Source: an uncultured Bacteroidales bacterium
GTDB taxonomy: Bacteria; Bacteroidota; Bacteroidia; Bacteroidales; Muribaculaceae
Direction: 5' to 3'
NCBI GenBank assembly: GCA_902792435.1
Contig: CADAZN010000005.1
Location: forward strand, 865-64,864
DNA: 64,000 bases
Part shown: positions 1 through 10,743 of the stretch, in pieces
Position numbering within the stretch: the first letter of the stretch is position 1
Layout: every line of letters begins with the position of its first letter
Program-made: the position numbers and the translations under genes
Notes under the pieces: generated by a model
Databases searched by the model: none
What the model was told of the DNA's origin: nothing
The model's input: the letters and a program-made list of their open reading frames with translations, nothing else

Positions 1-72
1 ACTCGGTTTGCACTAATGTTAGATAAATTAGGCTGCACCTCGGAAACAAAAATGAAAAACTTTGTCTTTCAT

Positions 73-103
73 TTTGTATTTCACTCGGTTTGCACTAATT
101 TTG
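73..103 (+). promoter_or_regulatory. Bacteroidetes-type promoter of the first C10 protease gene
   Basis: TTTG at 73-76 (-33 element) and TAATTTTG at 96-103 (-7 element) lie 19 bases apart, matching the TTTG / TAnnTTTG consensus of the Bacteroidetes primary sigma factor. The gene starts at 125, giving a leader of about 15 bases without a purine-rich ribosome site, which is normal for this phylum. Confidence 0.7.
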
Positions 104-124
104 CGCTACAAAATTTAATAAAGT

Positions 125-3100
125 ATGAAAAGGATATATCTAATATTCATGTGCTTGCTATGGTGTTTGTCAATGACAGCAGCACAGTTCACAAAGGAGC
201 AGGCAAAACAAGTAGCTGAGCAGTTTTTGAAACAAAAAGTCAGCAAGGTCTCCACTATTAAGGCGACCAAGGTGGTACCCATCAAGCAAGCTAAGTCATC
301 GGCGACAAACAATGAGAGTAAGACGATGGCCTATGCTGTAAACATGGGCAAAAATGATGGTTTTGTGCTGGTGGTCGGCAATGACCATAGCAATGACATC
401 ATAGGCTATTGCGACCATGGCTCACTAGACGATCAAAACATGCCATCAAATATGCGCTCATGGCTTGAGAGTTACATGGCAAGCGCTAATGAGGATGTGA
501 ATGCTGCAAGCACACCACGCTCCACTCCGCCGGGTATACCAACCAAGACTCCCATCCATCCATTGCTCACAAGCAAATGGGGACAATCAGAACCCTATAA
601 TGGCCAGACACCCATAATAGACGACATGCATTGTCCCACAGGATGCACCATCACGGCAATGGCTCAAGTGATGTATTACCACAAGTGGCCCAAAGCGGCA
701 ACACAAGCCATTCCTGCCTATACCCCCGACAATAGCGCAGGCACCAGCTACCCATCGTTGCCAGCACTGGAGCCCACCACATTCAACTGGGACAACATAT
801 ATCCCTCCTACGAATACGGCGAGGACGGCACCGAAGTTGCTCGCCTGCTCAAGTATATAGGCACCGCTTCGTGCGCCGTATATGGAACTGCCGCAACAAG
901 TGCCACAGGCTATAGAGCACTGGAGGCCGCCATCAAGTATTTTGACTACGACGCCAGCGCACATGCAGTGTGGCGCCGCGAGCGCAGCTACGATGAGTGG
1001 GTCGACATGCTCTATGCCGAGCTCAAGGAGAATCGCCCAGTGATGTTCAGTGGCACCTCGGTGGATGGAGCACACTCTTATGTTGTTGATGGCTATGACG
1101 AAGATGACTTCTTCCACGTGAACTGGGGCTGGGACGGCACTAGCGACGGTTATTACAAGGTGATACTCATGAACCCTAAGGAGCAAGGCATTGGTGGCAG
1201 CACCAACAACGAAGCCTACATTGCCGACCAAGTGGGATTCTTCGGCGTGAAATCCAACAGCGGTGGTGCCAGCCACTCTCCCAGTCTGACTGTGCTCAAG
1301 AACTATCTATACACCGATGCTAATGGCACTGGCGACTACACGACCCCAGGCATGGTGAGCGTGAGCCCCTACTACAACGGCTATGGCTATCTCGTGACTC
1401 CCGCTTTCGACAGTCACAATTTCAACATCGACGCTGCCGAGTTTGAACTTGGATCCAGGCTCATTAAGGACGACGGCAGTGTGACTGTAGATTTTATTTG
1501 GAGTCAGTCGGCCAATTTCGCTCCCAACATGGGTTTTATGGACCATTCAAAGCCCGTATACCTCGACCCCATTGCCGACACTTACTTGACTGACGGAAAC
1601 TACAAGATGTACTTCACAAGCAAACTGAAAACCAGCGACACCTGGCAAATTGATAAGGACAGCGAGAATCATTACACGATAATCAACCTCGACCATGCCG
1701 CCGGAAAACTCACGGCCACAGCAGTGTCGCTTGAACCCGAGCTCGTCATCAAGGAGGTGAAGTTCAACCCCGAAACGCCCGTTGTCAATAAGCCTTGTGT
1801 GATGACCCTCAAAGTGGAGAACACCGGCACTGGCACATTCCACGGCGATCTTGGAATGTTTAACCAAGATTTGTCGGGAGCGCTTTCCTACATGACCTGT
1901 GACATAGAGCCTGGAGAAACCATTGACCTCAACATGAGAATCGTACCCAAAAAGACAGGCACGATAAATTATGAAATAAAGAAGAACCGAGTTATACCAA
2001 TCTACACAGGCACCATGACAGTTGTCGAAAACGTTGAGACCAGCAACTGCGACCTGACAATCACTCATCAGGTTACCAATGCCGAAGGCACCGAGATTGC
2101 CGCTCCCAAGGCAAAGATTGACCTCACTATCACCAACAACAGCGACAACAATTACTTTGGTGCAATCTACATCTACTGCTTTAAATACACAGGCGACGAG
2201 GGCAATATGGTTTCTACCAGCTACGTTGAGACAATTCCAGCTCACCAAACCGTGGTATTACATCGCGAATCGCCCGAACTAACGGGAGGGGACAGCTACC
2301 GCTTCTCTACTATGTATATCAAAAATGGACGGGAAATAGAACAAGACATACCTGAGACTTATTATACAACGGTGCCTTATTACATCAGCTACGATGCCTA
2401 TGCCAAGGAAAGCTCCAAGCGATGGTCGGCAACTTTGCAGCCCGACGCAACGGAATGTGCAATCGACCTAACTGTGGCTCCCGAGGTGACCAGCGTCAAC
2501 ACCAGTGCCAATCCTAACTTGATAATCTTTGTGTCGGACGATAGTCCACTCACGGGCGACAACATCGTGAAGAAAGAGCAGGCCGAGAATGTGAAACTCA
2601 GCGACCAATATACCTACTACATTCCTTTCCCATTCAAAGCCAATCACATCAGCTACACTCGCACTCCCGAGCGCTACTATGATGTCGAGGGAAACAAGGG
2701 ATTGACAACTCTGGTGCTGCCATTTGCCGCCACAAGCTGCCATGCTACAATCGATGGTGTGGTTAAACCGCTCAACTGGTACACTAACAGTACTGATGGT
2801 GATATAATGCTTGCAGCCTACCAATATGAGAATGGCAGTGAGATGATATTTGGTCTCCCTGAATCCACATTAAAATCTTTTATACCTTATATTTTAGGTG
2901 TTCCATCGACACTGAATCGTGGCAGTTCGCTGGTGAACGCCCCTATAACATTCAGTGCCGACAATGTAGAACTGAACATTGGCAACCCGGCTATTACTGG
3001 ACGTAATTATATGATGAAAGGAACTTTCTCGCCAATCAAGGACGAAGAAGACATTTATGTGCTCAATGCCGATGGCTCAGCCTTTGTCTACGGCACCCAC

Positions 3101-3325
3101 TCGGTGAACCCATTCAATGCTTACTTTGAGTGTATCAGTTCCCAGACACCGGCCGACATGCTGACGATTAGCCTATACTTTGATACTCCCACAAGCATAA
3201 GTGAGATAATTGACCAGCAACAAAAAGACTTGCAAGGTCCTTACTACAACCTCAACGGCCAGCGTGTGTCGAGGCCAAGTAAAGGCATTTATATCGTTAA
3301 TGGCAAAAAGGTGATATTTAAATAG
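125..3325 (+). CDS. Secreted C10-family (streptopain-like) cysteine protease, 1066 aa
   Basis: A signal peptide (residues 1-20, ending TAAQ) is followed by an inhibitory propeptide-like region (about 22-130) and a peptidase C10 domain. The catalytic cysteine is C174 in PTGCTITAMAQVMYYH. The catalytic histidine is H317 in GAHSYVVDGYD, followed by the HVNWGWDG block. C10 enzymes (SpeB, interpain, periodontain) are exported zymogens that cleave host and bacterial proteins. The long C-terminal half (about 390-1066) has beta-sandwich-like segments. The last 30 residues (YYNLNGQRV...GIYIVNGKKV) resemble a type IX secretion sorting tail, so the mature enzyme may be surface-attached or released; that is inference. 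Monocistronic, with its own promoter and a terminator at 3352-3385. Confidence 0.9.
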   Translation: MKRIYLIFMCLLWCLSMTAAQFTKEQAKQVAEQFLKQKVSKVSTIKATKVVPIKQAKSSATNNESKTMAYAVNMGKNDGFVLVVGNDHSNDIIGYCDHGSLDDQNMPSNMRSWLESYMASANEDVNAASTPRSTPPGIPTKTPIHPLLTSKWGQSEPYNGQTPIIDDMHCPTGCTITAMAQVMYYHKWPKAATQAIPAYTPDNSAGTSYPSLPALEPTTFNWDNIYPSYEYGEDGTEVARLLKYIGTASCAVYGTAATSATGYRALEAAIKYFDYDASAHAVWRRERSYDEWVDMLYAELKENRPVMFSGTSVDGAHSYVVDGYDEDDFFHVNWGWDGTSDGYYKVILMNPKEQGIGGSTNNEAYIADQVGFFGVKSNSGGASHSPSLTVLKNYLYTDANGTGDYTTPGMVSVSPYYNGYGYLVTPAFDSHNFNIDAAEFELGSRLIKDDGSVTVDFIWSQSANFAPNMGFMDHSKPVYLDPIADTYLTDGNYKMYFTSKLKTSDTWQIDKDSENHYTIINLDHAAGKLTATAVSLEPELVIKEVKFNPETPVVNKPCVMTLKVENTGTGTFHGDLGMFNQDLSGALSYMTCDIEPGETIDLNMRIVPKKTGTINYEIKKNRVIPIYTGTMTVVENVETSNCDLTITHQVTNAEGTEIAAPKAKIDLTITNNSDNNYFGAIYIYCFKYTGDEGNMVSTSYVETIPAHQTVVLHRESPELTGGDSYRFSTMYIKNGREIEQDIPETYYTTVPYYISYDAYAKESSKRWSATLQPDATECAIDLTVAPEVTSVNTSANPNLIIFVSDDSPLTGDNIVKKEQAENVKLSDQYTYYIPFPFKANHISYTRTPERYYDVEGNKGLTTLVLPFAATSCHATIDGVVKPLNWYTNSTDGDIMLAAYQYENGSEMIFGLPESTLKSFIPYILGVPSTLNRGSSLVNAPITFSADNVELNIGNPAITGRNYMMKGTFSPIKDEEDIYVLNADGSAFVYGTHSVNPFNAYFECISSQTPADMLTISLYFDTPTSISEIIDQQQKDLQGPYYNLNGQRVSRPSKGIYIVNGKKVIFK

Positions 3326-3351
3326 TCATTAAATATTTGATAATGGCCTAA

Positions 3352-3385
3352 AAAAATCCTGCTCTACGCGTTGAGCAGGATTTTT
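3352..3385. terminator. Bidirectional terminator between the C10 protease and lpdA
   Basis: A perfect 13-bp inverted repeat (3352-3364 and 3373-3385) with A-rich and T-rich outer ends, so it gives a U-tract on both strands. It separates two convergent genes. Confidence 0.85.
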
Positions 3386-3401
3386 CTAATTATGCATTCA
3401 T

Positions 3402-4745
3402 TTAGAACTGCTTGGCAGCTGCCATTACCACCTCACTGAGGGTGGGATGACCGTGGATGGCGCTTGCCATCTTGGTCACTGGCATGCCAGCGTTCATCGC
3501 TGTAACAGCCTCCTGGATGAGGTCGGCAGCATGTGGTCCACAGATGTGGCAGCCCACGATGGTAAGATCCTCGCTGCTGACGATGAGCTTCACCATTCCA
3601 TCGGTCTCGCCCATTGCCACGGCCTTACCGTTGCTGCGGAAGAACGACTTGGCAGTCACAACCTCGATGCCCTGATCCTCGCACTGCTGCTCGGTCAAGC
3701 CAACCATCGCCAGCTCGGGAGTGGTGAACACAGCGCTCGGCACGATGTCGAGCTTCACGTTGCTCTTCTCACCAAGAATGTGAGCCAGAGCCACACTGCC
3801 CTGTGCACTTGCTGCGTGAGCGAGCATGCAACGACCATTAACGTCACCAATGGCATAGATGCCCTCGACGTTGGTCATCATGTTGTTGTCAACCTCGATG
3901 CCACGACGGCTAGTCTCAACACCTGCAGCCTCAAGTCCCTCGGGAAGTTCTGCCTGACGTCCTACCGACATCAGCACCTTCTCGGCAACAATGCTCTTGG
4001 CCTTGCCCTTGTGGTCGAAGGTAATCTCGAGGCCATCATCGGCCTTGTGGATTCCGTTGACCGCAGCTTGAGTGAGGATATTCACGCCACGCTTGCTCAT
4101 AACAGTCTTGAGTCGCTTAGCGATGTCCTTGTCGAATGGAGGCAGAATCTCCTTCATGAACTCAACAACAGTCACCTCAACGCCAAAGCTGCTGAACACG
4201 CCGGCAAACTCCATACCTATCACGCCACCGCCCACGATGCACAAGCTCTTGGGGAGCTCTTGCATAGCGAGGATATCGTCGCTGGTCATCGCCAAATCGG
4301 CGCCCTCAATGGGAAGTCCGCGTGGAATAGAGCCCGTGGCAATCACAATTGCAGGAGCTGTGTACTGCTCACCAGCAACCTCAATGGTCTTGGCGTCGAC
4401 AAATTTTGCCTCACCATTGACAACGGTGATGCCGTCGCCACCCATGAGCATAGCCACGCCGTCGCGCAACTGCTTAACGACTTCTTCCTTGCGCGCAAAA
4501 GCCACACCGTAATCAACAGTCACCTCGCCAGTGGTAACACCAAATTGTGCAGCCTCACGCACAGTGTTGATAACCTCGGCATTGCGACAAAGAGCCTTGG
4601 TGGGGATGCAACCGCGATTAAGGCAAGTGCCACCCAGCAGGTCGCGCTCCACGATCACCACCTTCTTGCCGTGGTGAGCAGCCTCGGCGGCCATCTCATA
4701 ACCGCCGGGACCTGCACCTATTATAATAATATCGGTTGAAATCAT
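3402..4745 (-). CDS. lpdA: Dihydrolipoyl dehydrogenase (L protein of glycine cleavage), 447 aa
   Basis: FAD/NAD-dependent disulfide oxidoreductase that reoxidises the lipoyl arm of GcvH and passes electrons to NAD. The N-terminal FAD site is GAGPGG (10-15). The redox-active pair C41/C46 sits in GGTCLNRGCIPTK. A second dinucleotide site (VGGGVIGMEFAG) lies mid-protein. The C-terminal active-site pair is H433/E438 in HPTLSE. Length is close to the usual 450-475. The ATG overlaps the gcvPB stop by four bases (ATGA), so it is the last gene of the glycine cleavage block. With no other 2-oxoacid dehydrogenase genes nearby, service to GCV is its clearest role. Confidence 0.95.
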   Translation of the reverse strand: MISTDIIIIGAGPGGYEMAAEAAHHGKKVVIVERDLLGGTCLNRGCIPTKALCRNAEVINTVREAAQFGVTTGEVTVDYGVAFARKEEVVKQLRDGVAMLMGGDGITVVNGEAKFVDAKTIEVAGEQYTAPAIVIATGSIPRGLPIEGADLAMTSDDILAMQELPKSLCIVGGGVIGMEFAGVFSSFGVEVTVVEFMKEILPPFDKDIAKRLKTVMSKRGVNILTQAAVNGIHKADDGLEITFDHKGKAKSIVAEKVLMSVGRQAELPEGLEAAGVETSRRGIEVDNNMMTNVEGIYAIGDVNGRCMLAHAASAQGSVALAHILGEKSNVKLDIVPSAVFTTPELAMVGLTEQQCEDQGIEVVTAKSFFRSNGKAVAMGETDGMVKLIVSSEDLTIVGCHICGPHAADLIQEAVTAMNAGMPVTKMASAIHGHPTLSEVVMAAAKQF

Positions 4746-6224
4746 AACTCGTCAACGCTCAGGAGTTCGCGATAAGTAACAATCTGCTTCAACGCAGCCT
4801 TAGTATCGTCAAGACGACGAACTGGAGTGTTGTGTGGAGCAGTCTTCACGAGCTCAGGATTCTCCTTAGCCTCGATGGCAATCTTCTTCATCACCTCGAT
4901 GAACTCGTCGAGGGTCTCCTTGCTCTCGTTCTCGGGAGGCTCAATCATCATAGCCTCGTGGAAGAGCAATGGGAAGTAGATTGTGGGAGCATGGAAGCCG
5001 TAGTCGAGCAAACGCTTAGCCACATCGAGAGTGGTAACACCTGTGCTCTTGTCCTTCAAGCCATCGAACACAAACTCGTGCTTGCACACGCCGTCAAGAG
5101 GCAGCTCATAGTAATCTTTGAGCGACTCCTTAACATAGTTGGCATTAAGAACTGCAAGAGGACCTACGTTCTTTATCTCGTCTTTACCCAGAGTCAAGAT
5201 GTAGGTGTAAGCGCGCATCATCACGCCAAAGTTGCCAAGGAAGCCACTGATAGAGCCGAGTGAATCCTCACTGTCCTCCATGTGGTACCAATAGATATCT
5301 TCGGAAATCTCCTCGCGGGTAACGCGTGGGTTGGGGAGGAATTTCTCAAGACCCTCACGCACGCCCACAGGGCCGCTACCAGGACCGCCACCACCATGAG
5401 GTGTTGAGAAGGTCTTGTGCAGGTTGATGTGCATGATATCGAAGCCCAGGTCGCCAGGACGACACTTGCCCAACATTGGGTTGAGGTTAGCACCATCGTA
5501 GTACATCAAGCCACCAGCCTCGTGAACGAGCTTTGCAATCTCGGCGATATTATGCTCAAAGATACCCAGAGTGTTGGGGTTAGTCATCATCATACCTGCG
5601 ATGTTCTCGTCGAGCAATGGTTTCAAGTCCTCAACATCAACGGTGCCATCGGGACGGCTCTTAACAACAACCACCTCAAGGCCACACACTGCAGCACTGG
5701 CAGGGTTGGTACCGTGAGCGCTGTCGGGAATGATAACCTTAACGCGGTTGGGATTGCCATTGTCAAGATGATAGCTGCGCATAACCATAAGGCCAGTGAG
5801 CTCGCCATGAGCACCAGCATAGGGGTTAAGTGTGAACTCGCTCAAGCCCGAAAGCTCGGCGAGAGAGCGCTGCAGGTTGTAATAAACTGCGAGAGCGCCT
5901 TGCACATTCTCCTCGTCCTGCAATGGGTGCAGCTGAGTGAACTCAGGCTTAGCGCACATCTGCTCGTTGATTTTGGGATTATATTTCATAGTGCACGAGC
6001 CCAGTGGATAGAAGCCGGTGTCGACACCAAAGTTGTTGTTACTCATGTTGGTGTAGTGACGCACTACTGTCATCTCATCAACCTCGGGAAGGCATGGAGC
6101 CTCCTGACGCTTAAGAGCGTCGGGCAGATCGGCGAGTTTATACTCAGCGAGCTTGTTCTCGGGAAGGCTGTAGCCTTTGCGACCCTCTTTTGAGAGTTCG
6201 AATATCAATTTGCCATAGAATGTA

Positions 6225-6232
<8 letters not shown>
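4742..6232 (-). CDS. gcvPB: Glycine decarboxylase P protein, subunit 2, 496 aa
   Basis: PLP-dependent half of the split P protein, which decarboxylates glycine and loads the aminomethyl group onto lipoyl-GcvH. The PLP lysine is K273 in HINLHKTFSTPHGGGGPGSG. The start was placed at 6232 (MNNTFYGKLIF), because the longer open frame runs back into gcvPA and lacks family similarity. This start overlaps the gcvPA stop by eight bases, a translational-coupling arrangement. It must pair with GcvPA to form the active heterotetramer. Confidence 0.95.
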
Positions 6233-7580
<1,348 letters not shown>

Positions 7581-7616
7581 TGTTTGTTAATGTGAATTTA
7601 TTGTTTTTTAAAAATG

Positions 7617-7661
7617 GGAAAAAGCCAAGGGCCGGGCACAATAATGCCAGCCACTTGGCTT
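7617..7661 (-). terminator. Terminator-like hairpin between gcvH and gcvPA
   Basis: The 8-bp arms AAGCCAAG (7622-7629) and CTTGGCTT (7654-7661) enclose a GC-rich interior. On the minus strand they are followed by a short U-run (7617-7621). It probably causes partial termination, making more GcvH and GcvT than GcvP; this is inference. Confidence 0.55.
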
Positions 7662-7678
7662 AGATGTTGAGTTGTGTG

Positions 7679-8059
7679 TTACTCGTTGATGAAAGCTTTG
7701 TAGGCTGCTGCATCCATCAGGTTCTCGAGCTCGCTCTTGTCGCTGAGCTCAACCTTGATGATCCAGTTCTCAAAAGCATCCTTGTTGATAAGGCCTGGCT
7801 CATCCTCGAGAGCCTCGTTAACCTCAACAACGGTTCCACTAACGGGGCATACCAGGTCGCTAGCTGCCTTAACGCTCTCTACTGCGCCAAAGTCCTCGCC
7901 TGCCTCTACCTCGTCGTCAACCTCGGGCATGTCAACGTAAACAACGTTACCAAGCTCGTGCTGTGCATAGTCGGTAATACCTACATAGCCAAAGTCGCCT
8001 TCAACTTTTACAAACTCGTGTGACTCGCTGTAATAGAGTCCGTCAATAATTTTACTCAT
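7679..8059 (-). CDS. gcvH: Glycine cleavage H protein, 126 aa
   Basis: Lipoyl carrier protein that shuttles the aminomethyl intermediate between P, T and L proteins. The lipoylated lysine is K64 in ESVKAASDL, and the typical GxxxGIxxYAQxxLGxxVYVxLP pattern is present at about 24-45. Full length for the family (about 125-130). It lies 61 bases after gcvT. The lipoate ligase gene upstream at 9491-10477 is its likely modifying enzyme. Confidence 0.96.
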   Translation of the reverse strand: MSKIIDGLYYSESHEFVKVEGDFGYVGITDYAQHELGNVVYVDMPEVDDEVEAGEDFGAVESVKAASDLVCPVSGTVVEVNEALEDEPGLINKDAFENWIIKVELSDKSELENLMDAAAYKAFINE

Positions 8060-8120
8060 AATAGAATTTATATTAAAAAGATTATTTGATTTTTGTTTTA
8101 AACTTTATGTGCATCGTGCA

Positions 8121-9215
8121 TTACTTCTTGTAGCTCTTATCGTGGAATTTCTTCTTCACAACTGTTGCGTCGAAGTATTTCTTGCGGATGTGAACCTTGA
8201 GTGGAGTGCCAAGCTTGCCATAGGCAGCGTCGACGAGGGCAACAGCGATGCTCTTGTCAACCGAGATGCCACGGTAGCCAGTGGTAACGTAGCCCACAGG
8301 CTCGTCGTTCTCGTTGCAAACCTCATATCCGTGACGAGGGATAGCCTTGTCGTGGAGCTCGAGACCTACCAGTTTCTTGGGAGCACCCTCAGCCTTTTGC
8401 TGAGCGCAAACATCCTTACCGATGAAGTCTTCCTTATCGAGCTTAACAAAGAAGCCAAAACCTGCCATGATAGGAGTGATATCCTGGGTCAACTCATCGC
8501 CATAGAGTGGCAAACCAACCTCAAAGCGCAGGGTGTCGCGGCAACCAAGTCCACAAGGCTGAACGCCAGCAGTCATGAGCATGTCCCACATGTCTTGAAT
8601 GGTCTTGTGGCTTGCATAAACCTCAAAACCGTCCTCGCCAGTGTAACCAGTGCGGCTCACGATGATATTGTCGCCATTATAGTCAACACACTTGAAGGTA
8701 TAGAAAGTCAAGTCGGTGCAGTCGAGATTGAGAACAGCCTTCATGGTTTTCTCGGCCTCTGGGCCTTGCACTGCAATCTGTCCGTAACTCTCGCTCTGGT
8801 TGTCGACTTTCACGTCAAAGTTTGCAGCCTGCTCGTTAATCCAAGCCACGTCCTTGTCGATATTGGCAGCATTGATAACGAGGAAGTAGTCGTTCTCGCC
8901 CATGGTGTAAACCAGCAGATCGTCAACAGTACCACCGTGAGGATAGAGCATCATGCCATATTGGATGCCGCCAATCTCCATCTTGGTGATGTCGTTGGTG
9001 AAGATGTAGTTCACAAACTTTTGAGCCTCGGGACCAGTGATGCGAACCTCGCCCATGTGAGACACATCAAAGACGCCTACGTTGTTGCGCACTGCATTGT
9101 GCTCCTCAACGATGCCCTTGTACTGAATGGGCATATCAAAACCGCCAAAGGGAGTCATCAGCGCTCCTAAGGCAACATGCTTGTCGTGCAGACAAGTGAA
9201 TTTAATTTCACTCAT
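8121..9215 (-). CDS. gcvT: Aminomethyltransferase (T protein), 364 aa
   Basis: Transfers the one-carbon unit from aminomethyl-GcvH to tetrahydrofolate, releasing ammonia and making methylene-THF. It is a full-length GcvT-fold protein with GVFDVSHMGEVRITG, the DLLVY segment, FDVKVDN and the TGYTGEDGFEVY block of the family, and a C-terminal barrel domain. It is the first gene of the block. It has its own promoter (9351-9382) and an unusual structured leader (9303-9346). Confidence 0.96.
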   Translation of the reverse strand: MSEIKFTCLHDKHVALGALMTPFGGFDMPIQYKGIVEEHNAVRNNVGVFDVSHMGEVRITGPEAQKFVNYIFTNDITKMEIGGIQYGMMLYPHGGTVDDLLVYTMGENDYFLVINAANIDKDVAWINEQAANFDVKVDNQSESYGQIAVQGPEAEKTMKAVLNLDCTDLTFYTFKCVDYNGDNIIVSRTGYTGEDGFEVYASHKTIQDMWDMLMTAGVQPCGLGCRDTLRFEVGLPLYGDELTQDITPIMAGFGFFVKLDKEDFIGKDVCAQQKAEGAPKKLVGLELHDKAIPRHGYEVCNENDEPVGYVTTGYRGISVDKSIAVALVDAAYGKLGTPLKVHIRKKYFDATVVKKKFHDKSYKK

Positions 9216-9302
9216 AATAGTTGTTTTTTAAGATGTAAAGTATTTTATTAAATTGTTAATCAGTTAATTCATTGCGTCAAAAGGTCAAAAAACGCATTTT
9301 AA

Positions 9303-9346
9303 AAATTTGATTTCGTAACCCTCACAATCGAGGGAACCTCAAATTT
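9303..9346 (-). promoter_or_regulatory. Structured 5' leader of gcvT
   Basis: On the minus strand an outer stem AAATTTGA/TCAAATTT (9339-9346 with 9303-9310) encloses an asymmetric internal loop and an inner stem CCCTC/GAGGG (9330-9334 with 9319-9323) with a six-base loop. It begins right at the predicted transcript start, and about 90 bases of AT-rich leader follow before the gcvT ATG. It does not match glycine or THF riboswitch consensus features I know. It could be a stabilising 5' hairpin or a regulator. Confidence 0.5.
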
Positions 9347-9350
9347 TCCA

Positions 9351-9382
9351 CAAAAGTACATAATAAAAATGACATAAAACAA
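9351..9382 (-). promoter_or_regulatory. Promoter of the glycine cleavage block
   Basis: Minus-strand TACTTTTG (9351-9358) is a full TAnnTTTG match. A TTG (9380-9382) lies 21 bases upstream, within the normal 19-21 spacing. Confidence 0.65.
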
Positions 9383-9425
9383 CTTAACTCAAAAAAAATA
9401 ATATTTTATTTATTAACAAGAAGCA

Positions 9426-9453
9426 AAGCCAACTCAACAATTTGAGCTGGCTT
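9426..9453 (-). terminator. Hairpin terminator downstream of lplA
   Basis: A 12-bp inverted repeat (9426-9437 with 9442-9453, one G-U pair) lies just after the lplA stop. The U-tract is broken (UGCUUCUUGUU), so it may act as a weak terminator. It isolates lplA from the gcvT promoter. Confidence 0.55.
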
Positions 9454-9490
9454 CCAAATTTAACCTAAATGTAATTATTATTTATATGCT

Positions 9491-10477
9491 CTACTGTTGC
9501 ATCAACAAGTTGATAAAATCACTGTTTTTGAGGTTCATAATCACCCGTGAGAGGTCCAAGCTACCAATTGCTTTATCTATCTCGCTTTCAACAAATTGAC
9601 AACCTTTAAGTTGAGCAACGATGCTGTCAAGGTCACCCAGGAGGAAGAAGTCGCCAGCGATGTTGACATCGCGGATGACATTGCGGTTCAGCTCAAGGGT
9701 GATTTTAAAGTCGCCCACACCCTCAATCCTGCCACTGCGCTCCATGTTGCAACGCGGGTTATTGCCAAGGATAAATTCGGGTGTGAGATAGCCTGCCTCA
9801 ATGCTCTCAATTGCTGCTATATCGTTGTCATCTAGGATTATCTCCCCGTCGCACAAAGTGGCTCGGGCGTGTTGCTGAAACTCTTCAATACTCATCGTGA
9901 GATACCGGTTCAACGTTGTGATGTGGCTCTGCACACTTTTCACGCCCTTTGAGTCGAGTTTCGCTGCCGACGGAGTGATGGCCTTAACCATGTTTTCCAT
10001 GTTGGTGTCATAGAGCATGGTGCCATGCACAATGCTGATGCCAGGCAAGTGATAGAATGCATTTCCACTCACCTTTTTATCCCCAATCATTATGTCGTTG
10101 CGGCTAGTGTCGCTGGCGTCAAGCCCCAAGTCCTTGAGCATCTCCACAATAGCGTTGGTGTAGTGTGCAAACGTGGTGGTCACATCGTCGCTGCGTGTAA
10201 TGTAGCTGAACATGAGGTTATCCATGTCGGCATAGACACATCCACCACCGCTTTTACGGCGGTAATACTCAATGCCATTTGCCTTGCAGTAGGCCACGTT
10301 TACCTCGCTGTCAATAAGCTGGTTTCGACCAAAAATCACAGTGGGTCTCACGCGCCAAGTGAAGAAAAGCTCGTCGATGCTTTTGTCGTCTTTGAGCAAC
10401 TGTGCAGCATGCTCCTCCATGGCGAGATAGAACGTGAGCCTGCGCACCTCATCATAAGGCAGTTGTAAATATTTCAT
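9491..10477 (-). CDS. lplA: Lipoate-protein ligase A, 328 aa
   Basis: Attaches free lipoate (via lipoyl-AMP) to lysine of carrier proteins, here most plausibly GcvH. The substrate-binding signature RRKSGGGCVYAD and the KKVSGNAFYH segment are present, and the C-terminal accessory domain is retained. The ATG at 10477 (MKYLQLPYDEV) was chosen; the open frame extends six bases further only through a TTG. The gene precedes the glycine cleavage block in the same direction but is separated by a hairpin and the gcvT promoter, so it is probably a separate transcript. Confidence 0.92.
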   Translation of the reverse strand: MKYLQLPYDEVRRLTFYLAMEEHAAQLLKDDKSIDELFFTWRVRPTVIFGRNQLIDSEVNVAYCKANGIEYYRRKSGGGCVYADMDNLMFSYITRSDDVTTTFAHYTNAIVEMLKDLGLDASDTSRNDIMIGDKKVSGNAFYHLPGISIVHGTMLYDTNMENMVKAITPSAAKLDSKGVKSVQSHITTLNRYLTMSIEEFQQHARATLCDGEIILDDNDIAAIESIEAGYLTPEFILGNNPRCNMERSGRIEGVGDFKITLELNRNVIRDVNIAGDFFLLGDLDSIVAQLKGCQFVESEIDKAIGSLDLSRVIMNLKNSDFINLLMQQ

Positions 10478-10676
10478 AGTCAATTAAAACGTTGGAACAA
10501 ACTATTATTGGTTATGAATGGGCAAATTAAGACATATTTTTTGATGTCTGCAAGTATTTTGTTCAGGATTTGTAGCCCGACAAGAAAAAAACATTTTCAA
10601 GCTGTTTTTACTTGATGTTTATTTACTTTTTCGCAAAAAAAATGCTGATTTTCTTTATTATAATAATTATTTTGAA

Positions 10677-10684
10677 TAATTTTG
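10677..10684 (+). promoter_or_regulatory. -7 element of the BspA-like gene
   Basis: TAATTTTG is a perfect TAnnTTTG match 59 bases before the ATG at 10744. No clear TTTG was seen 19-21 bases upstream. The 266-bp divergent gap to lplA is AT-rich and holds no gene. Confidence 0.5.
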
Positions 10685-10743
10685 TAGAATATAAAAACAA
10701 TTTATTGTTGATAGATTGATTGTGAATTAAAATCTAATAAATT

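Noticed and set aside
3447-4739. 430-aa open frame antisense to lpdA
   Set aside because: It mirrors the high-GC third-position pattern of lpdA, resembles no family, and lpdA is unmistakable.
5417-6193. 258-aa open frame antisense to gcvPB
   Set aside because: Shadow of a well-supported gene; composition is rich in H, V and L as usual for antisense frames.
8109-9170. 353-aa open frame antisense to gcvT
   Set aside because: Shadow frame; gcvT matches its family over full length.
9303-9346. Glycine riboswitch
   Set aside because: The element is a single short two-tier stem and lacks the tandem three-helix architecture of glycine aptamers.
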